A stretch of 50,486 nucleotides of DNA from Limnohabitans sp. G3-2 (GTDB lineage Bacteria > Pseudomonadota > Gammaproteobacteria > Burkholderiales > Burkholderiaceae_C). The stretch is taken from assembly GCF_002778275.1 (NCBI RefSeq), contig NZ_NESG01000010.1, positions 1 through 50,486 on the forward strand, given 5' to 3'. Of the stretch, positions 1-8,490 are shown one piece after another; the first letter of the stretch is position 1, and the number at the start of each line of letters is the position of its first letter. A program made the position numbers and the translations under genes. The notes under the pieces are model-generated. The model had not been told where the DNA came from. It saw only the letters and a program-made list of their open reading frames with translations, and did no database searches.

Positions 1-125
1 GCCATGAGCGCTGCCGCAGTGACCAGGCGCAGGGCACTTTTTTTACCGCGTGCACTGACGTGCTCGGCCACGGCCACCCAAGTGTTGAGTGCTTCGCTGT
101 AAACCAGTTTGTAGTTGCTGTTCAT
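1..125 (-). CDS. TpsA exoprotein of a two-partner secretion system, N-terminal fragment
   Basis: An ATG at 125-123 on the minus strand opens a frame that runs off the left edge, so only 41 codons are visible. The peptide begins MNSNYKLVYSEALNTWVAVA, continues with a positively charged stretch (SARGKK), then a hydrophobic run. This is the extended signal peptide region (ESPR) that marks very large type V secreted proteins: autotransporters and TpsA haemagglutinin/adhesin-like exoproteins. The start lies 3 bases past the stop of the TpsB transporter, with no clear ribosome-binding site, so translation is probably coupled. Known for the family: a TpsA crosses the inner membrane by Sec and is exported by its cognate TpsB. 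What the passenger does (adhesin, haemolysin, contact-dependent toxin) cannot be seen here. Confidence 0.85.
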   Translation of the reverse strand, partial: MNSNYKLVYSEALNTWVAVAEHVSARGKKSALRLVTAAALM

Positions 126-128
126 GAA

Positions 129-1898
129 TTAAAACGACTGCGTGGCTGTAAGCCAGATGCGGTTGACCTTCAAAGTGCCGTCTTGGTCTGCGCCGCGGTT
201 GACTTCGGTGGTGATGGGGTTGGGGTTCTGGCCCAGACGCCGGGCATAGGTCATTTGCACCGAGGTGCCCACACTGTTGCGCCAAGCCACGGCCAAGCCC
301 GCGCCTTTGAGGGCATAGGCGTTCAATGCAGCCGCGCCCTCAAAGTCGTTGAATTTGTTCACACGGATGCGGCCGTGGTCATAAAAGCCCGTCAGGCTCC
401 AGCCGTCGGCCACTTGCCAGCGCAGCTCCAGGTTGAGCAATTGGCCCAAGGTGCCACCCCCTTCGCTGCTGGGGTAGGCACGCACACCGCTGCTGCCGCC
501 CAGGTAAAACTTTTCTGAAGAGTCCAGGTTTTTGTGGGCCCACTGTCCGCTGAAGGCGGCGTACATCGACCACTTGGGGGTCAGCTGCTGCTGGCGACTG
601 ATGGCGTAGCGGACCTTCGCAAAAACACCCGCGGTTTGGGTGGTGCTGGCGTCGGTTGCCTGGGTGGGAGAACCGTCCAAGTTGAGCTTGCCCGCCGTCA
701 TGGTCCAAGAAAACGCGTTCGCACCACCTTGGCCCAAGCTGTCAAAGCTGTTGCCACTCAAGACCAGTGACAAAGGGGTGCTTTTGTAGGCCGACGAGGT
801 GAGGCCGCTGGCGATGTTGTCGTAAGTTTTTTTCTCAGCACTCAAGCTGGTGTTCAGGTTGAACGTGCGGCTGCGCACCCAGGGGTAGCTCAGCTCCAAG
901 CCCGCCGTGGTGGCGTCACCCTGTGTGGGGTTGCCTTGGCGCTTTTGGCTGGCGTAAGGCTCGGTGATCAACTCGTAATGCAAACGCGAGGCATTGAGCC
1001 CCAAGCGCCAGCCGTCCGTGCCCATGGGCAGACCGTATGCCAAGCGGGCATAACGTGTGCCTTGGGACGCCAGGGCATTGAGGCCGATGGCGTCACCCCT
1101 GAGCGTGGGGCTGTTGATATTGAGCGCGGCCATGACGCGTGCGGTGCCTGTGGAGACAGCGCCGGTGTTGTCGGCAGACACATTGGCGTTCAACCCAGGC
1201 TCATTGGCCATTTGCAAGACCAAATCGGTTTGCCCAGCTTGCGCCCCTTGGGCCAAAGCGCCCGAGACGGTGATGCCCGGCAGGTCATCGGCCAAAAGCA
1301 AGGCCCGGTCCACCGCATGGATGTTGAGGAACTTGCCCGCTTCTTGCTGGCGCGCAAAAATTTGCAACACATCTTCTTTGGGCACGCGCGTCGCGGGGTC
1401 CCCGGCCACCAGGGTTTGGCCAAAAACGGCCTCGACGATCTCGATCGTCACACTGCCTTGCTCAATGCTTTGCTCGGGCAAAAAGGTTTGCACCACCCAG
1501 CCTTTGTCTCGGTACACATCGGCCACCAACACCGGCGTGCTTTGCAGCCGCGCAAAGTCCAGCGGGCGACCCAGCAGCGGGGCCAATGCGGCACGCAATG
1601 TGGCGCTGCTGAGCAAGGTGTTGCCCTTGAACTTGAATTCTTCGACCACGATGGTTTGCCCCTGCAGGGGGACTTCTACAGGGTGTTGGGGCGCCTGCTG
1701 AACCTGCACACGCTGCTTGTCGGCCTGTTGATCGCGCTCGATTTGCTGCTGCAAGGTGCTCGCATCGGGAGGGGTTTGCGCAAGGCCCCAAGAAGGAAAA
1801 ATACCGTATCCAAGCAGTGCCAGAAAGCCCCAGCGATGGGGAAAGGCAAGCGATTTGACCTTGGTGATTTGGAGGGGTTGCATGTTCATGGTTTTCAT
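129..1898 (-). CDS. TpsB (ShlB/FhaC/HecB family) outer-membrane transporter
   Basis: About 589 residues, the usual size for a TpsB. An N-terminal signal peptide ends near GLAQT (residue ~40) and is followed by a Gln-rich linker. A POTRA domain sits at about 84-161 (starting VEEFKFKGNTLL). A second periplasmic segment leads into a C-terminal 16-strand-type barrel (about 230-589) that ends in a terminal Phe (LTATQSF), the signal for outer-membrane insertion. The family exports one TpsA partner across the outer membrane by recognising its TPS domain; here the partner is the ESPR-bearing gene starting 3 bases downstream. The start is uncertain: in-frame ATGs lie at 1898, 1889 and 1883, none with a good Shine-Dalgarno, and a TTG lies further upstream at 1931. 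It is divergent from the histidine kinase gene. Confidence 0.9.
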   Translation of the reverse strand: MKTMNMQPLQITKVKSLAFPHRWGFLALLGYGIFPSWGLAQTPPDASTLQQQIERDQQADKQRVQVQQAPQHPVEVPLQGQTIVVEEFKFKGNTLLSSATLRAALAPLLGRPLDFARLQSTPVLVADVYRDKGWVVQTFLPEQSIEQGSVTIEIVEAVFGQTLVAGDPATRVPKEDVLQIFARQQEAGKFLNIHAVDRALLLADDLPGITVSGALAQGAQAGQTDLVLQMANEPGLNANVSADNTGAVSTGTARVMAALNINSPTLRGDAIGLNALASQGTRYARLAYGLPMGTDGWRLGLNASRLHYELITEPYASQKRQGNPTQGDATTAGLELSYPWVRSRTFNLNTSLSAEKKTYDNIASGLTSSAYKSTPLSLVLSGNSFDSLGQGGANAFSWTMTAGKLNLDGSPTQATDASTTQTAGVFAKVRYAISRQQQLTPKWSMYAAFSGQWAHKNLDSSEKFYLGGSSGVRAYPSSEGGGTLGQLLNLELRWQVADGWSLTGFYDHGRIRVNKFNDFEGAAALNAYALKGAGLAVAWRNSVGTSVQMTYARRLGQNPNPITTEVNRGADQDGTLKVNRIWLTATQSF

Positions 1899-1975
1899 GG
1901 TTTTGCAATTTTTATCAGCACGATTCCTCAAAACCTTGCAATGCGGCGCAAGGTTTGCTTGCGCCCGCCGCTAAG

Positions 1976-3925
1976 ATGCCCCACATGTTCCGGTTACCGA
2001 CCCGCCTTTTCACCACGCGACACAGCGCCCGGCACTGGCTGCTTGTGCTGTGTTGTGCGATTTTTTGGGGGAGCTGGGCGATGGCCCAAAGCGCACTGCC
2101 CCAGGTGGAGGCGCAAGACCCGGGTACCCAAGTCAAACAATCCATCTGGATCGATGAAAGTCAGCAGCTGGACTTTGAAAGTGCACGCACACAAAATTTC
2201 AAGTCCTTCAACGCTTTGGAGCGTTTGGCGATTGGCGACACAGTGGTATGGCTGCGTCTGCACATTGACCAAGTCGATGCGGCTGCGGGCCCGCTCTTTC
2301 TTCACCTGTTACCCGTCCATTTGGGTGACGTGACGCTGTATACACCAGCAAGTTCTGGGCTCTGGCATCAGCGTACCGTGGCACCGCAGGACTTCATCGC
2401 AATGACATCGATGGGGGCTGTTCGCCAGGGCGACGATTTTTATCTCCGGATTAATTCTCGCCACAATGCAGCGGTCCTCGCTTTTGTGGGGAGCAAAGAC
2501 GAACTTGCACGCCACGAGAGAAAAATGGCCGTGGCCATGACCGTCTTCGCCACGCTGTCGCTTTTGTTTCTTTTTGTGATGGTCTGGCGCAGTGTGCGCA
2601 AGTTCAGCTGGATGAGCTTGTTGGTCTGCGTTTTACTGGTGTCATCGCAGATTCAAATCTGGACCGGAATGGGTTACGCCATCACCGTTTTGGGCTTGCC
2701 TGTGCCCTGGAGCATGGCGCTGGCATCGTCCAACATCATTGCCAACATTGCCATCGCCGGTGGCATTCTCATCATTTTCTCAACCCTGATTTTCCCTAGG
2801 CAACGGTGGTTGCGCTGGATTTGGGTGTGGCCCGTTTTGCAGATGGGCATTGGCGTTTATGCCATCTTTGAGCCCAGCGAGGCATCCAATGGGAGCATGC
2901 TGTTGTGGCGGCTGGGGACATTGGCATTGACTGCTTTTTTACTGCTTGCGGCCGCTCGGGAGCCCAGTAGCCTGAGTGAAAAATCCACCCGCGTGACCTT
3001 TGTCGTCTTGCTGTTGGTCATGGTGATGACCGTGTTCGTCTCTTGGCAGTCTGTGGGGATTTTGGGGGAGGCCTCTCGCGCATTGACATCGGATTTGTTC
3101 CTGAAAAACATCTTCAGCCGATTCACCATGCTTTTGGTGATCATTGGTTTGGCCAGTTGGTTTTATGAGCGTCTCCAACTCGGTCAATTTCAAGCGGTCC
3201 AAAGCGCGCTCAAGGTATCGCAGGAAAATTTGGACTTGGAAAGCAAACGCTTGGAGCGTCAACGCCAATTCACCGCCATGCTGGCGCATGAATTGAAAAA
3301 CCCCTTGGCCGTGAGCCACTTGGCGCTATCGGGCATCAAGGCACGGATGGGTCAAGATGAACCTCTGCTGGCGAGGTCGGCCGCCATCGAGCAATCGCTC
3401 CAGGAGATCGACGCCATCATTGAGCGATGCTCTGAGATTGATGGTTTTGAGCAGGGGCAATTGCCCATGAGCATCGTTTCATTCACCTTGAACGATTTGA
3501 TGGCGGCCATCAAAGCGTCTAACCCCAATGAGCGCATTTACTTCTTGGTGCAGGGCATCTCAGGTGATGCGGTGCTGTTGTCTGACATGCATTACCTGAA
3601 GATCATTTTCAGCAATTTGCTAACGAACGCACTCAAATACTCGCCACCCGACACACTGGTCGAGCTGGCTGTGCAAGCAAGGCTGGGCAACGGGCAAGCG
3701 GCCATGGTGGAGTTTTGCGTTTCCAACGAAGTGGGCGAAGCCGGAACGCCCTCGCCCGATTTGGCATTTGAGCGTTTTTACCGCGCTGAATCTGCACGCA
3801 ACCTCTCGGGTGCGGGCCTTGGCCTGTGGCTCTCGCAAGCGCTGGCGCACGCATTGGGGAGCGAGGTGGTCATGCAAATCGACCCCAAAAAAATCAGTTT
3901 CACCTTGGTTTTGACCACCCAATGA
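1976..3925 (+). CDS. 7TM-DISM sensor histidine kinase
   Basis: About 649 residues. After a signal-like hydrophobic segment ending AMAQS, an extracytoplasmic domain (about 45-180, 7TMR-DISMED2-like, with the typical VWLRLHI strand) precedes seven membrane segments (about 183-400). A short coiled coil follows, then HisKA with the phosphoacceptor His438 in MLAHELKNPLA, an N box (SNLLTNALKYSP, ~546) and a G box (GAGLGLWLSQ, ~612). The DISM class senses small extracellular ligands, often carbohydrate-like; the ligand here is unknown. The stop overlaps the start of the response regulator as ATGA, so the two form one two-component operon. ATGs at 1976 and 1985 are both possible starts. It is divergent from tpsB with only ~77 bp between, so control of the secretion pair is possible but is inference. 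Confidence 0.9.
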   Translation: MPHMFRLPTRLFTTRHSARHWLLVLCCAIFWGSWAMAQSALPQVEAQDPGTQVKQSIWIDESQQLDFESARTQNFKSFNALERLAIGDTVVWLRLHIDQVDAAAGPLFLHLLPVHLGDVTLYTPASSGLWHQRTVAPQDFIAMTSMGAVRQGDDFYLRINSRHNAAVLAFVGSKDELARHERKMAVAMTVFATLSLLFLFVMVWRSVRKFSWMSLLVCVLLVSSQIQIWTGMGYAITVLGLPVPWSMALASSNIIANIAIAGGILIIFSTLIFPRQRWLRWIWVWPVLQMGIGVYAIFEPSEASNGSMLLWRLGTLALTAFLLLAAAREPSSLSEKSTRVTFVVLLLVMVMTVFVSWQSVGILGEASRALTSDLFLKNIFSRFTMLLVIIGLASWFYERLQLGQFQAVQSALKVSQENLDLESKRLERQRQFTAMLAHELKNPLAVSHLALSGIKARMGQDEPLLARSAAIEQSLQEIDAIIERCSEIDGFEQGQLPMSIVSFTLNDLMAAIKASNPNERIYFLVQGISGDAVLLSDMHYLKIIFSNLLTNALKYSPPDTLVELAVQARLGNGQAAMVEFCVSNEVGEAGTPSPDLAFERFYRAESARNLSGAGLGLWLSQALAHALGSEVVMQIDPKKISFTLVLTTQ

Positions 3926-4680
3926 ATTCATACCCCGCCGTTTCCGCTGCCCCGCTGGGTGAACTGATTGTGGTGGACGACAACCTGCGCCTGAGTGAAG
4001 AACTGAGCTTGGTGCTGAATGCGGCGAGGTGGACTGTGCGGTGCGCCGACGACGGCGAAAGCCTGCGCCGCTGCGTGGCCCAGCAAGAGCCTGACATTGT
4101 GCTGCTGGACCTGAACTTGCCCGGTGAAGACGGCATCAGCCTGTGCAAGTGGTTGCGCAGCACCCACCCACGCGTTGGCATTGTGATGCTCACGGCCCGC
4201 GTGATGGGCATCGACCGAACCGAAGGTTATGTCGCGGGTGCCGACATTTACCTGACCAAACCCACGCGGGCTGAAGAGCTGGTGGCCGTGGTGCACAACT
4301 TGCTGCGTCGCTCGCAATTGGCGACACCCGCATCAACGCAACCCCAAGACGTGCCATGGACTTTGCATGTCAAAGACCACCGCCTGCTCTCGCCGAAACT
4401 GGACATGCTCAGTCTCACACCCAGCGAATGCCTGCTGCTGGAGACATTGGCCTTGGGCAATGGCCTGTGCACGTACGAGCAATTGACGGATCAATTGGGT
4501 CACACCGAATTGAGCGACAAACAAGCCAAGGCGCGTCTGGAAGTCATCGTCAGCAGACTGCGCAGCAAATTGGCCAAGTTCCCCGTCGATCGACTGGAGA
4601 TCAAAACAGACCACGGCACCGGTTACAGCCTGACGCGCCCATTGGCCATCAAAGCCCAAGAGACCAAATGGGGTCAATGA
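3922..4680 (+). CDS. Response regulator, OmpR-type receiver plus winged helix
   Basis: 252 residues. The receiver domain (about 13-130) has the acidic pocket in IVVDDN, the phosphoacceptor Asp63 in VLLDLNLPGEDG and the conserved Lys113 in YLTKP. The C-terminal part (about 150-245) is a winged-helix DNA-binding domain: LTPSECLLLETLA, a recognition-helix region, then RLRSKL and the wing HGTGYSL. The ATG at 3922 overlaps the kinase stop (ATGA), which fixes the start; a longer in-frame reading from 3826 would lie inside the kinase gene and is not credible. It should be phosphorylated by the adjacent DISM kinase and act as a transcription factor. Target genes are not evident; the divergent tpsBA genes are candidates by position only. 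It ends 26 bp before the convergent HAD gene. Confidence 0.92.
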   Translation: MNSYPAVSAAPLGELIVVDDNLRLSEELSLVLNAARWTVRCADDGESLRRCVAQQEPDIVLLDLNLPGEDGISLCKWLRSTHPRVGIVMLTARVMGIDRTEGYVAGADIYLTKPTRAEELVAVVHNLLRRSQLATPASTQPQDVPWTLHVKDHRLLSPKLDMLSLTPSECLLLETLALGNGLCTYEQLTDQLGHTELSDKQAKARLEVIVSRLRSKLAKFPVDRLEIKTDHGTGYSLTRPLAIKAQETKWGQ

Positions 4681-4706
4681 AGGGGTGAGCCCATGCGCCA
4701 GGCGAT

Positions 4707-5354
4707 TCAAGCCAAACGCAAATCCCGCATGTGCTCAAACAACTTGGCGGCCCCGGCCTGGCGCAAAGCTTGCGCTTTGGCGCCCGGGGGTGCATAAGCC
4801 CACACGGTGGCGCCTGCAGCCACACCCGCCGTGATGCCCACCGTGGTGTCTTCGATAACCAGGCAACGCGCCGGGTCGATCTGCAAATGGGCGGCGGCGG
4901 CCAAGTACACATCGGGGTGTGGCTTGCTGCGCGGCATTTCGTGGCCGCTGAAAATGCGGCCTGCAAAAAAGTCGATCAAGCCCACTTGCTTGAGCATCAT
5001 CTCGATCTTGAAACGGTCTGCCCCCGAGGCCACAGCGATGCGGCCTTGGCAGTGGTCGTGCAAATGCGCCACGGCCTCGTGCACACCGTCGATGGCGGTG
5101 ATGCGCTGCGTCAAGCGCTCGTTGCGCCGGGCATAAAACTGTTCCAGCCACGCATCGGTCAGCGGCTGGCCGGTGTGCGCCTCAATGGTGTCGCGCTGGC
5201 TTTTGACGGTGTGGCCCACAAAGCGCTGCATGCACTCGGCCAGCGTCATGCGCCAGCCTTGTTCTTCAAACATGTCGCGCAGCACGCCGCAGGTGATGGC
5301 TTCGCTGTCGACCAGCACGCCGTCGCAGTCAAACAAAATGGCTTCAAAGTTCAT
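4707..5354 (-). CDS. HAD-superfamily phosphatase (phosphoglycolate phosphatase/beta-PGM-like)
   Basis: 215 residues from the ATG at 5354 (an ATG 12 bases upstream is also possible). Motif I is FDCDGVLVDSE, with nucleophile Asp9 and acid/base Asp11. The helical cap domain (about 17-85) is of subclass IA type. The serine/threonine motif II is VASGA, and the late acidic motif is VIEDTTVGITAG. Such enzymes hydrolyse or isomerise small phosphorylated sugars or glycolate; GDGVLVDSE-type sequences with this cap resemble YieH/YqaB-like sugar phosphatases. The substrate cannot be told from sequence alone. It is the last gene of a leftward group, 44 bp after the YchJ-like gene, and faces the response regulator tail to tail. 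Confidence 0.85.
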   Translation of the reverse strand: MNFEAILFDCDGVLVDSEAITCGVLRDMFEEQGWRMTLAECMQRFVGHTVKSQRDTIEAHTGQPLTDAWLEQFYARRNERLTQRITAIDGVHEAVAHLHDHCQGRIAVASGADRFKIEMMLKQVGLIDFFAGRIFSGHEMPRSKPHPDVYLAAAAHLQIDPARCLVIEDTTVGITAGVAAGATVWAYAPPGAKAQALRQAGAAKLFEHMRDLRLA

Positions 5355-5398
5355 GGGCTGGATCATACGGGGCTTGAATGGCCTGGCGGGGCCCCTGC

Positions 5399-5788
5399 TC
5401 AAAGCACATCGCCGTCCACATACAACCAGCGACCGTCCTCGCGCACAAAACGGCTGCGTTCATGCTGGCGCACCGCCTTGCCGCCCACTCGGAAGCGCGC
5501 CACAAACTCCACCTCCGCGGTGTCGGCGCCCGTGACGCGGTGTTGCTTGATGTCCAAGCCCAACCACTTGCCACCCGTCTCCAGCGTCAACTCGGCAGGT
5601 CGCTGGGTGCTGTGCCAAGTGGCCAACAGATACGGCACATCGCCCTGCACAAAAGCGCTGTAGCGCGAACGCATCAGGCGCTCGGCATCGGGGGCAGGCT
5701 GGCCTGCGTGCAATGGGCCGCAACAATCGTCCAAGGCCTGCACTTGGCCTTTGGGACCGGTACGACCACAGGGGCAAGGTGTGGCCAT
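5399..5788 (-). CDS. YchJ-like UPF0225 protein with SEC-C-type cysteine cluster
   Basis: 129 residues. The N-terminus has a metal-binding cysteine pattern, CPCG (Cys5, Cys7) and DCCGPLH (Cys22, Cys23), as in the YchJ/SEC-C family. An NTF2-like domain follows, including the family signature [15 protein letters not shown] and a C-terminal RWLYVDGD strand. Family members are small cytosolic proteins of unknown molecular function. The ATG overlaps the rhodanese stop by one base (TGATG), which fixes the start and implies coupled translation. In the same frame the reading continues upstream to 6025 opposite codons of the rhodanese; that part is not protein-like and was excluded. Confidence 0.88.
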   Translation of the reverse strand: MATPCPCGRTGPKGQVQALDDCCGPLHAGQPAPDAERLMRSRYSAFVQGDVPYLLATWHSTQRPAELTLETGGKWLGLDIKQHRVTGADTAEVEFVARFRVGGKAVRQHERSRFVREDGRWLYVDGDVL

Positions 5789-6219
5789 CAAGCGCCTTTG
5801 CGCGCCGCGCTTTCCGCTTTGTGTTGTTCCAGGGTGACGATGGGTGCCGCTGCTTTTTTCCAGGCCGAAAAACCGCCGTCGATGTGGGCCACGTTGGTCA
5901 TGCCCATGTCTTGCAAGGTTTGGGTGGCGAGCGCGCTGCGCCAGCCCGCGCCGCAAAAAAGGATGAACTCTTTGCTCTCGTCGCCAAAAACAGGCTTGAA
6001 ATAGGGTGAGGCTGGATCCACCCAAAATTCGAGCATGCCGCGAGGGGCCTGCAAGGCACCGGGCACCGTGCCCTCACGTTCGAGTTCACGGGGGTCACGG
6101 ATGTCCACGATCTGCACTTTCGGGTCGTCCAAGCGGGCACGAACCTCGTCCACGCTGTAGGTGGTGACCTGGGCCATGGCTTCGTCAACCAGCGCCTGAA
6201 AACCTTTGGTGATGGGCAT
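5788..6219 (-). CDS. Rhodanese-domain protein
   Basis: 143 residues forming a single rhodanese domain. The CH2A-like motif reads [18 protein letters not shown], and the active-site loop is FCGAGWR with Cys89, the residue that carries the persulfide in sulfurtransferases. The six-residue active-site loop is typical of sulfur-transferring members rather than Cdc25-type phosphatases. No signal peptide is seen, so it is cytosolic. A good Shine-Dalgarno (AGGAG) precedes the ATG. It lies 12 bp downstream of the acyl-CoA dehydrogenase and one base from the YchJ gene, so the three are probably co-transcribed. The sulfur acceptor is unknown. Confidence 0.92.
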   Translation of the reverse strand: MPITKGFQALVDEAMAQVTTYSVDEVRARLDDPKVQIVDIRDPRELEREGTVPGALQAPRGMLEFWVDPASPYFKPVFGDESKEFILFCGAGWRSALATQTLQDMGMTNVAHIDGGFSAWKKAAAPIVTLEQHKAESAARKGA

Positions 6220-6231
6220 GGCGATCTCCTC

Positions 6232-7359
6232 TTACAGCGCGCGCTGGATGATGATTTTTTGCACGTCGCTGGTGCCTTCGTAAATTTGGCACACGCGCAC
6301 GTCTCGGTAGATGCGCTCAACTGGGAAGTCGCTCACGTAGCCGTAACCGCCCAGGGTCTGGATGGCGGCGGAGCAGACCTTTTCGGCCACTTCGCTGGCG
6401 AACAGTTTGGCCATGGCCGCTTCTTTCAGACAAGGGCGGCCCGCGTCGCGCAGGCTGGCGGCGTGCCAGATCAGCTGGCGTGCGGCTTCAAGCTGCGTGG
6501 CACAGTCTGCCAAACGGAAGCCCACCGCTTGGTGGTTGAAGATGGCCGTGCCAAAGCTCTCGCGCTGCTTGGCGTAGTCAATGGCCACATCGAGCGCGCT
6601 GCGGGCCATGCCCAGGCTTTGCGCGGCAATGCCGATGCGACCGCCCTCCAAAGACGACAGGGCAATTTTGTAGCCCTCGCCCTCTTGGCCGATCAGGTTG
6701 TCAGCAGGAACGCGGCAGTTGTCAAAGTTGATCTGCGCGGTGTCGCTGCTGTGCTGGCCCAGTTTGTCCTCGAGGCGCGCAACCGTGTAACCGGGCGTGC
6801 GGGTGGGCACGATGAAGGCACTCAAGCCTTTCTTGCCTGCGCCCTTGTCGGTCACCGCTATGACGATGGCCACGTCGCCGTTTTGGCCACTGGTGATGAA
6901 CTGCTTGACGCCGTTGATGACGTAGCTGTCGCCGTCTTTCACCGCCGTGGTGCGCAGGGCCGAGGCGTCCGAGCCCACATGGGGCTCGGTCAGGCAGAAC
7001 GCGCCGAGCATCTGGCCTTGGGCCAACGGCGTGAGCCACTGCGCTTTTTGCGCGGCGTTACCGTACATCATCAAGATGGCGTTGACCGGGCAGTTGGTCA
7101 CGCTGATGACGGTGCTGGTGCCGCCGTCACCGGCTGCGATTTCTTCGAGCACCAGCGCCAGCGTCACATAGTCCAAACCCGCGCCACCCAAGTCCTCGGG
7201 CACACAGATGCCGTAAGCGCCCAGCTCGGCCAGGCCCTTGTGCACGTCTTTCGGAAAGTGGTGTTTCTTGTCCCACTCGGCCGCATGGGGCCACAGCTCG
7301 CGCTGGGCAAAGTCGCGCACGGCGTCACGGATCATTTCCTGGTCGGGGGTCAGCAGCAT
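6232..7359 (-). CDS. Acyl-CoA dehydrogenase, short/branched-chain type
   Basis: 375 residues, full length for the family. N-terminal helical domain, middle beta domain (CLTEPHVGSDASA and ITSGQNGD, which contact the FAD) and C-terminal helical domain ending QIYEGTSDVQKIIIQRAL. The catalytic base is Glu361 in the YEGTS motif, as in short-chain and medium-chain dehydrogenases; the isovaleryl-CoA enzyme encoded at 10498-11679 differs at exactly this place. It oxidises an acyl-CoA to the 2-enoyl-CoA and passes electrons to electron-transfer flavoprotein. The substrate is probably short straight or 2-methyl-branched; this is inference. It lies 20 bp after the SDR gene in the same direction. Confidence 0.93.
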   Translation of the reverse strand: MLLTPDQEMIRDAVRDFAQRELWPHAAEWDKKHHFPKDVHKGLAELGAYGICVPEDLGGAGLDYVTLALVLEEIAAGDGGTSTVISVTNCPVNAILMMYGNAAQKAQWLTPLAQGQMLGAFCLTEPHVGSDASALRTTAVKDGDSYVINGVKQFITSGQNGDVAIVIAVTDKGAGKKGLSAFIVPTRTPGYTVARLEDKLGQHSSDTAQINFDNCRVPADNLIGQEGEGYKIALSSLEGGRIGIAAQSLGMARSALDVAIDYAKQRESFGTAIFNHQAVGFRLADCATQLEAARQLIWHAASLRDAGRPCLKEAAMAKLFASEVAEKVCSAAIQTLGGYGYVSDFPVERIYRDVRVCQIYEGTSDVQKIIIQRAL

Positions 7360-7379
7360 GTCTGTCTTTCTTTATCGGG

Positions 7380-8057
7380 TCACCACGGCAGCGGCTGGCC
7401 GTCGTGGTTCAAAAATGCGCCCCGGTGTTTCGGGTCGCGCTGTTCAAGCACATGGCTCAGGGTCTGGCGCAGGCTGCTCGCGCTTTGCTCGGGCGTGAGG
7501 GGCGCCTGCTCTCCGCCCATCTCGGTCTGCACCCAGCCGGGGTGGATGGCCAACACGGTGATGTCCGGCTGCTCGGCCTGGGTGCAACGCACCACCATGT
7601 TGAGCGCGGCCTTGCTCACACGGTAGAGCGCGGCGTTGCCGCTGCTGGTCTCTTGCATGCTGCCCATGACGGAGCTGATGCAGGCGATCACGCCTTGCGT
7701 TTCTTGCACCATGGGCACGATCTGGGGGATGACCTGCATCGCGCCCATCACATTGGTGTGCATCACCGCGTCAAAGCTGTCGCGGGTGGGCGGGGTGTTG
7801 GCACTGGCGCGGTCCATCGCGCCCGCCACGTAGATGGCGAGATCAATCTTCTCGCCGTCGAGCTGCCAAGCCAGGCCTGAGTTGCTGGCCGGGTTGGCCA
7901 CATCGAGGCGCAGGGTTTGCGCGCCCAGGGCTTTGAGGCTTGCAAGGCCTTCGTCAGAGCGGGCGGTGGCGATCACACGCCAACCGTCGGCCATGTACTG
8001 GCGCGCCAGCTCCAAGCCAATGCCGCGAGATGCACCCATCAGCAGGACGGTGTTCAT
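7380..8057 (-). CDS. SDR-family oxidoreductase
   Basis: 225 residues, a classical short-chain dehydrogenase fold. The nucleotide-binding glycine motif is GASRGIG (8-14), followed by TARSDE at the end of strand 2, which with Arg33 suggests NADP(H) preference. The active site has Ser128/129 (CISSVMGS), Tyr145 and Lys149 (YRVSK). The usual NNAG motif is replaced by YVAGAM. The substrate is not identifiable; the size and C-terminus resemble CsgA/sniffer-like SDRs. It is the first gene of a leftward group with acyl-CoA dehydrogenase, rhodanese and ychJ, and the REP-rich gap starts right upstream of it, so it probably has its own promoter in or near that gap. Confidence 0.9.
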   Translation of the reverse strand: MNTVLLMGASRGIGLELARQYMADGWRVIATARSDEGLASLKALGAQTLRLDVANPASNSGLAWQLDGEKIDLAIYVAGAMDRASANTPPTRDSFDAVMHTNVMGAMQVIPQIVPMVQETQGVIACISSVMGSMQETSSGNAALYRVSKAALNMVVRCTQAEQPDITVLAIHPGWVQTEMGGEQAPLTPEQSASSLRQTLSHVLEQRDPKHRGAFLNHDGQPLPW

Positions 8058-8124
8058 GGTTGCGGGGTACTCATGGTTGAAGGGTGCTCATGGCTGTGGG
8101 GCACTGACGGCCATGCGATGCGGC

Positions 8125-8475
8125 GTGGGAGCGAGCCCCTGCTCGCGAAGGGGCCCTCTGGCACTTGGGGCATCTGCTGGGACTTGAGGCATTCGGCCGC
8201 AGGGGCGGCCTCCCACAAAAACCGCGTTCGGCCCTGATGGCGCCCACAGCAGCGGCATTGGATCGTGGGAGCGAGCCCCTGCTCGCGAAGGGGCCCTCTG
8301 GCACTTGAGACATTTGCTGGGACTTGAGCCATTCGGCCGCAGGGGCGGCCTCCCACAAAAGCCGCGTTCGGCCCTTGTGGTGCCCACAGCAGCTGCATTG
8401 GATCGTGGGAGCGAGCCCCTGCTCGCGAAGGAGCCATCTGGCACTTGGGGCATTTGCTGGGACTTGAGGCATTCG
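8125..8475. repeat. REP/BIME-like tandem array, 140-bp unit, about 2.5 copies
   Basis: Unit starts at 8125, 8265 and 8405 are exactly 140 bp apart; the third copy stops matching near 8475. Each full unit contains two REP-like palindromes in inverted orientation. The first has head GTGGGAG, stem CGAGC/GCTCG and loop CCCT. The second, read on the minus strand, has the same head GTGGGAG and loop CCCT but stem GCCGC/GCGGC. Head and loop are conserved while the stem covaries, the hallmark of REP sequences mobilised by REP-associated tyrosine transposases (RAYT). The unit resembles the well-known Pseudomonas REP. Frames can be read through the array on both strands, but they only translate the repeat. 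Confidence 0.85.
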
Positions 8476-8490
8476 ACCAATGCCTGAGCT

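Noticed and set aside
936..2333. A 465-codon plus-strand frame overlapping tpsB and the kinase start
   Set aside because: It covers the reverse complement of tpsB and then the kinase gene out of frame; no protein-like features.
8125..8475. CRISPR array
   Set aside because: The repeat unit is 140 bp with near-identical content throughout, no short repeat/variable spacer pattern and no cas genes nearby.
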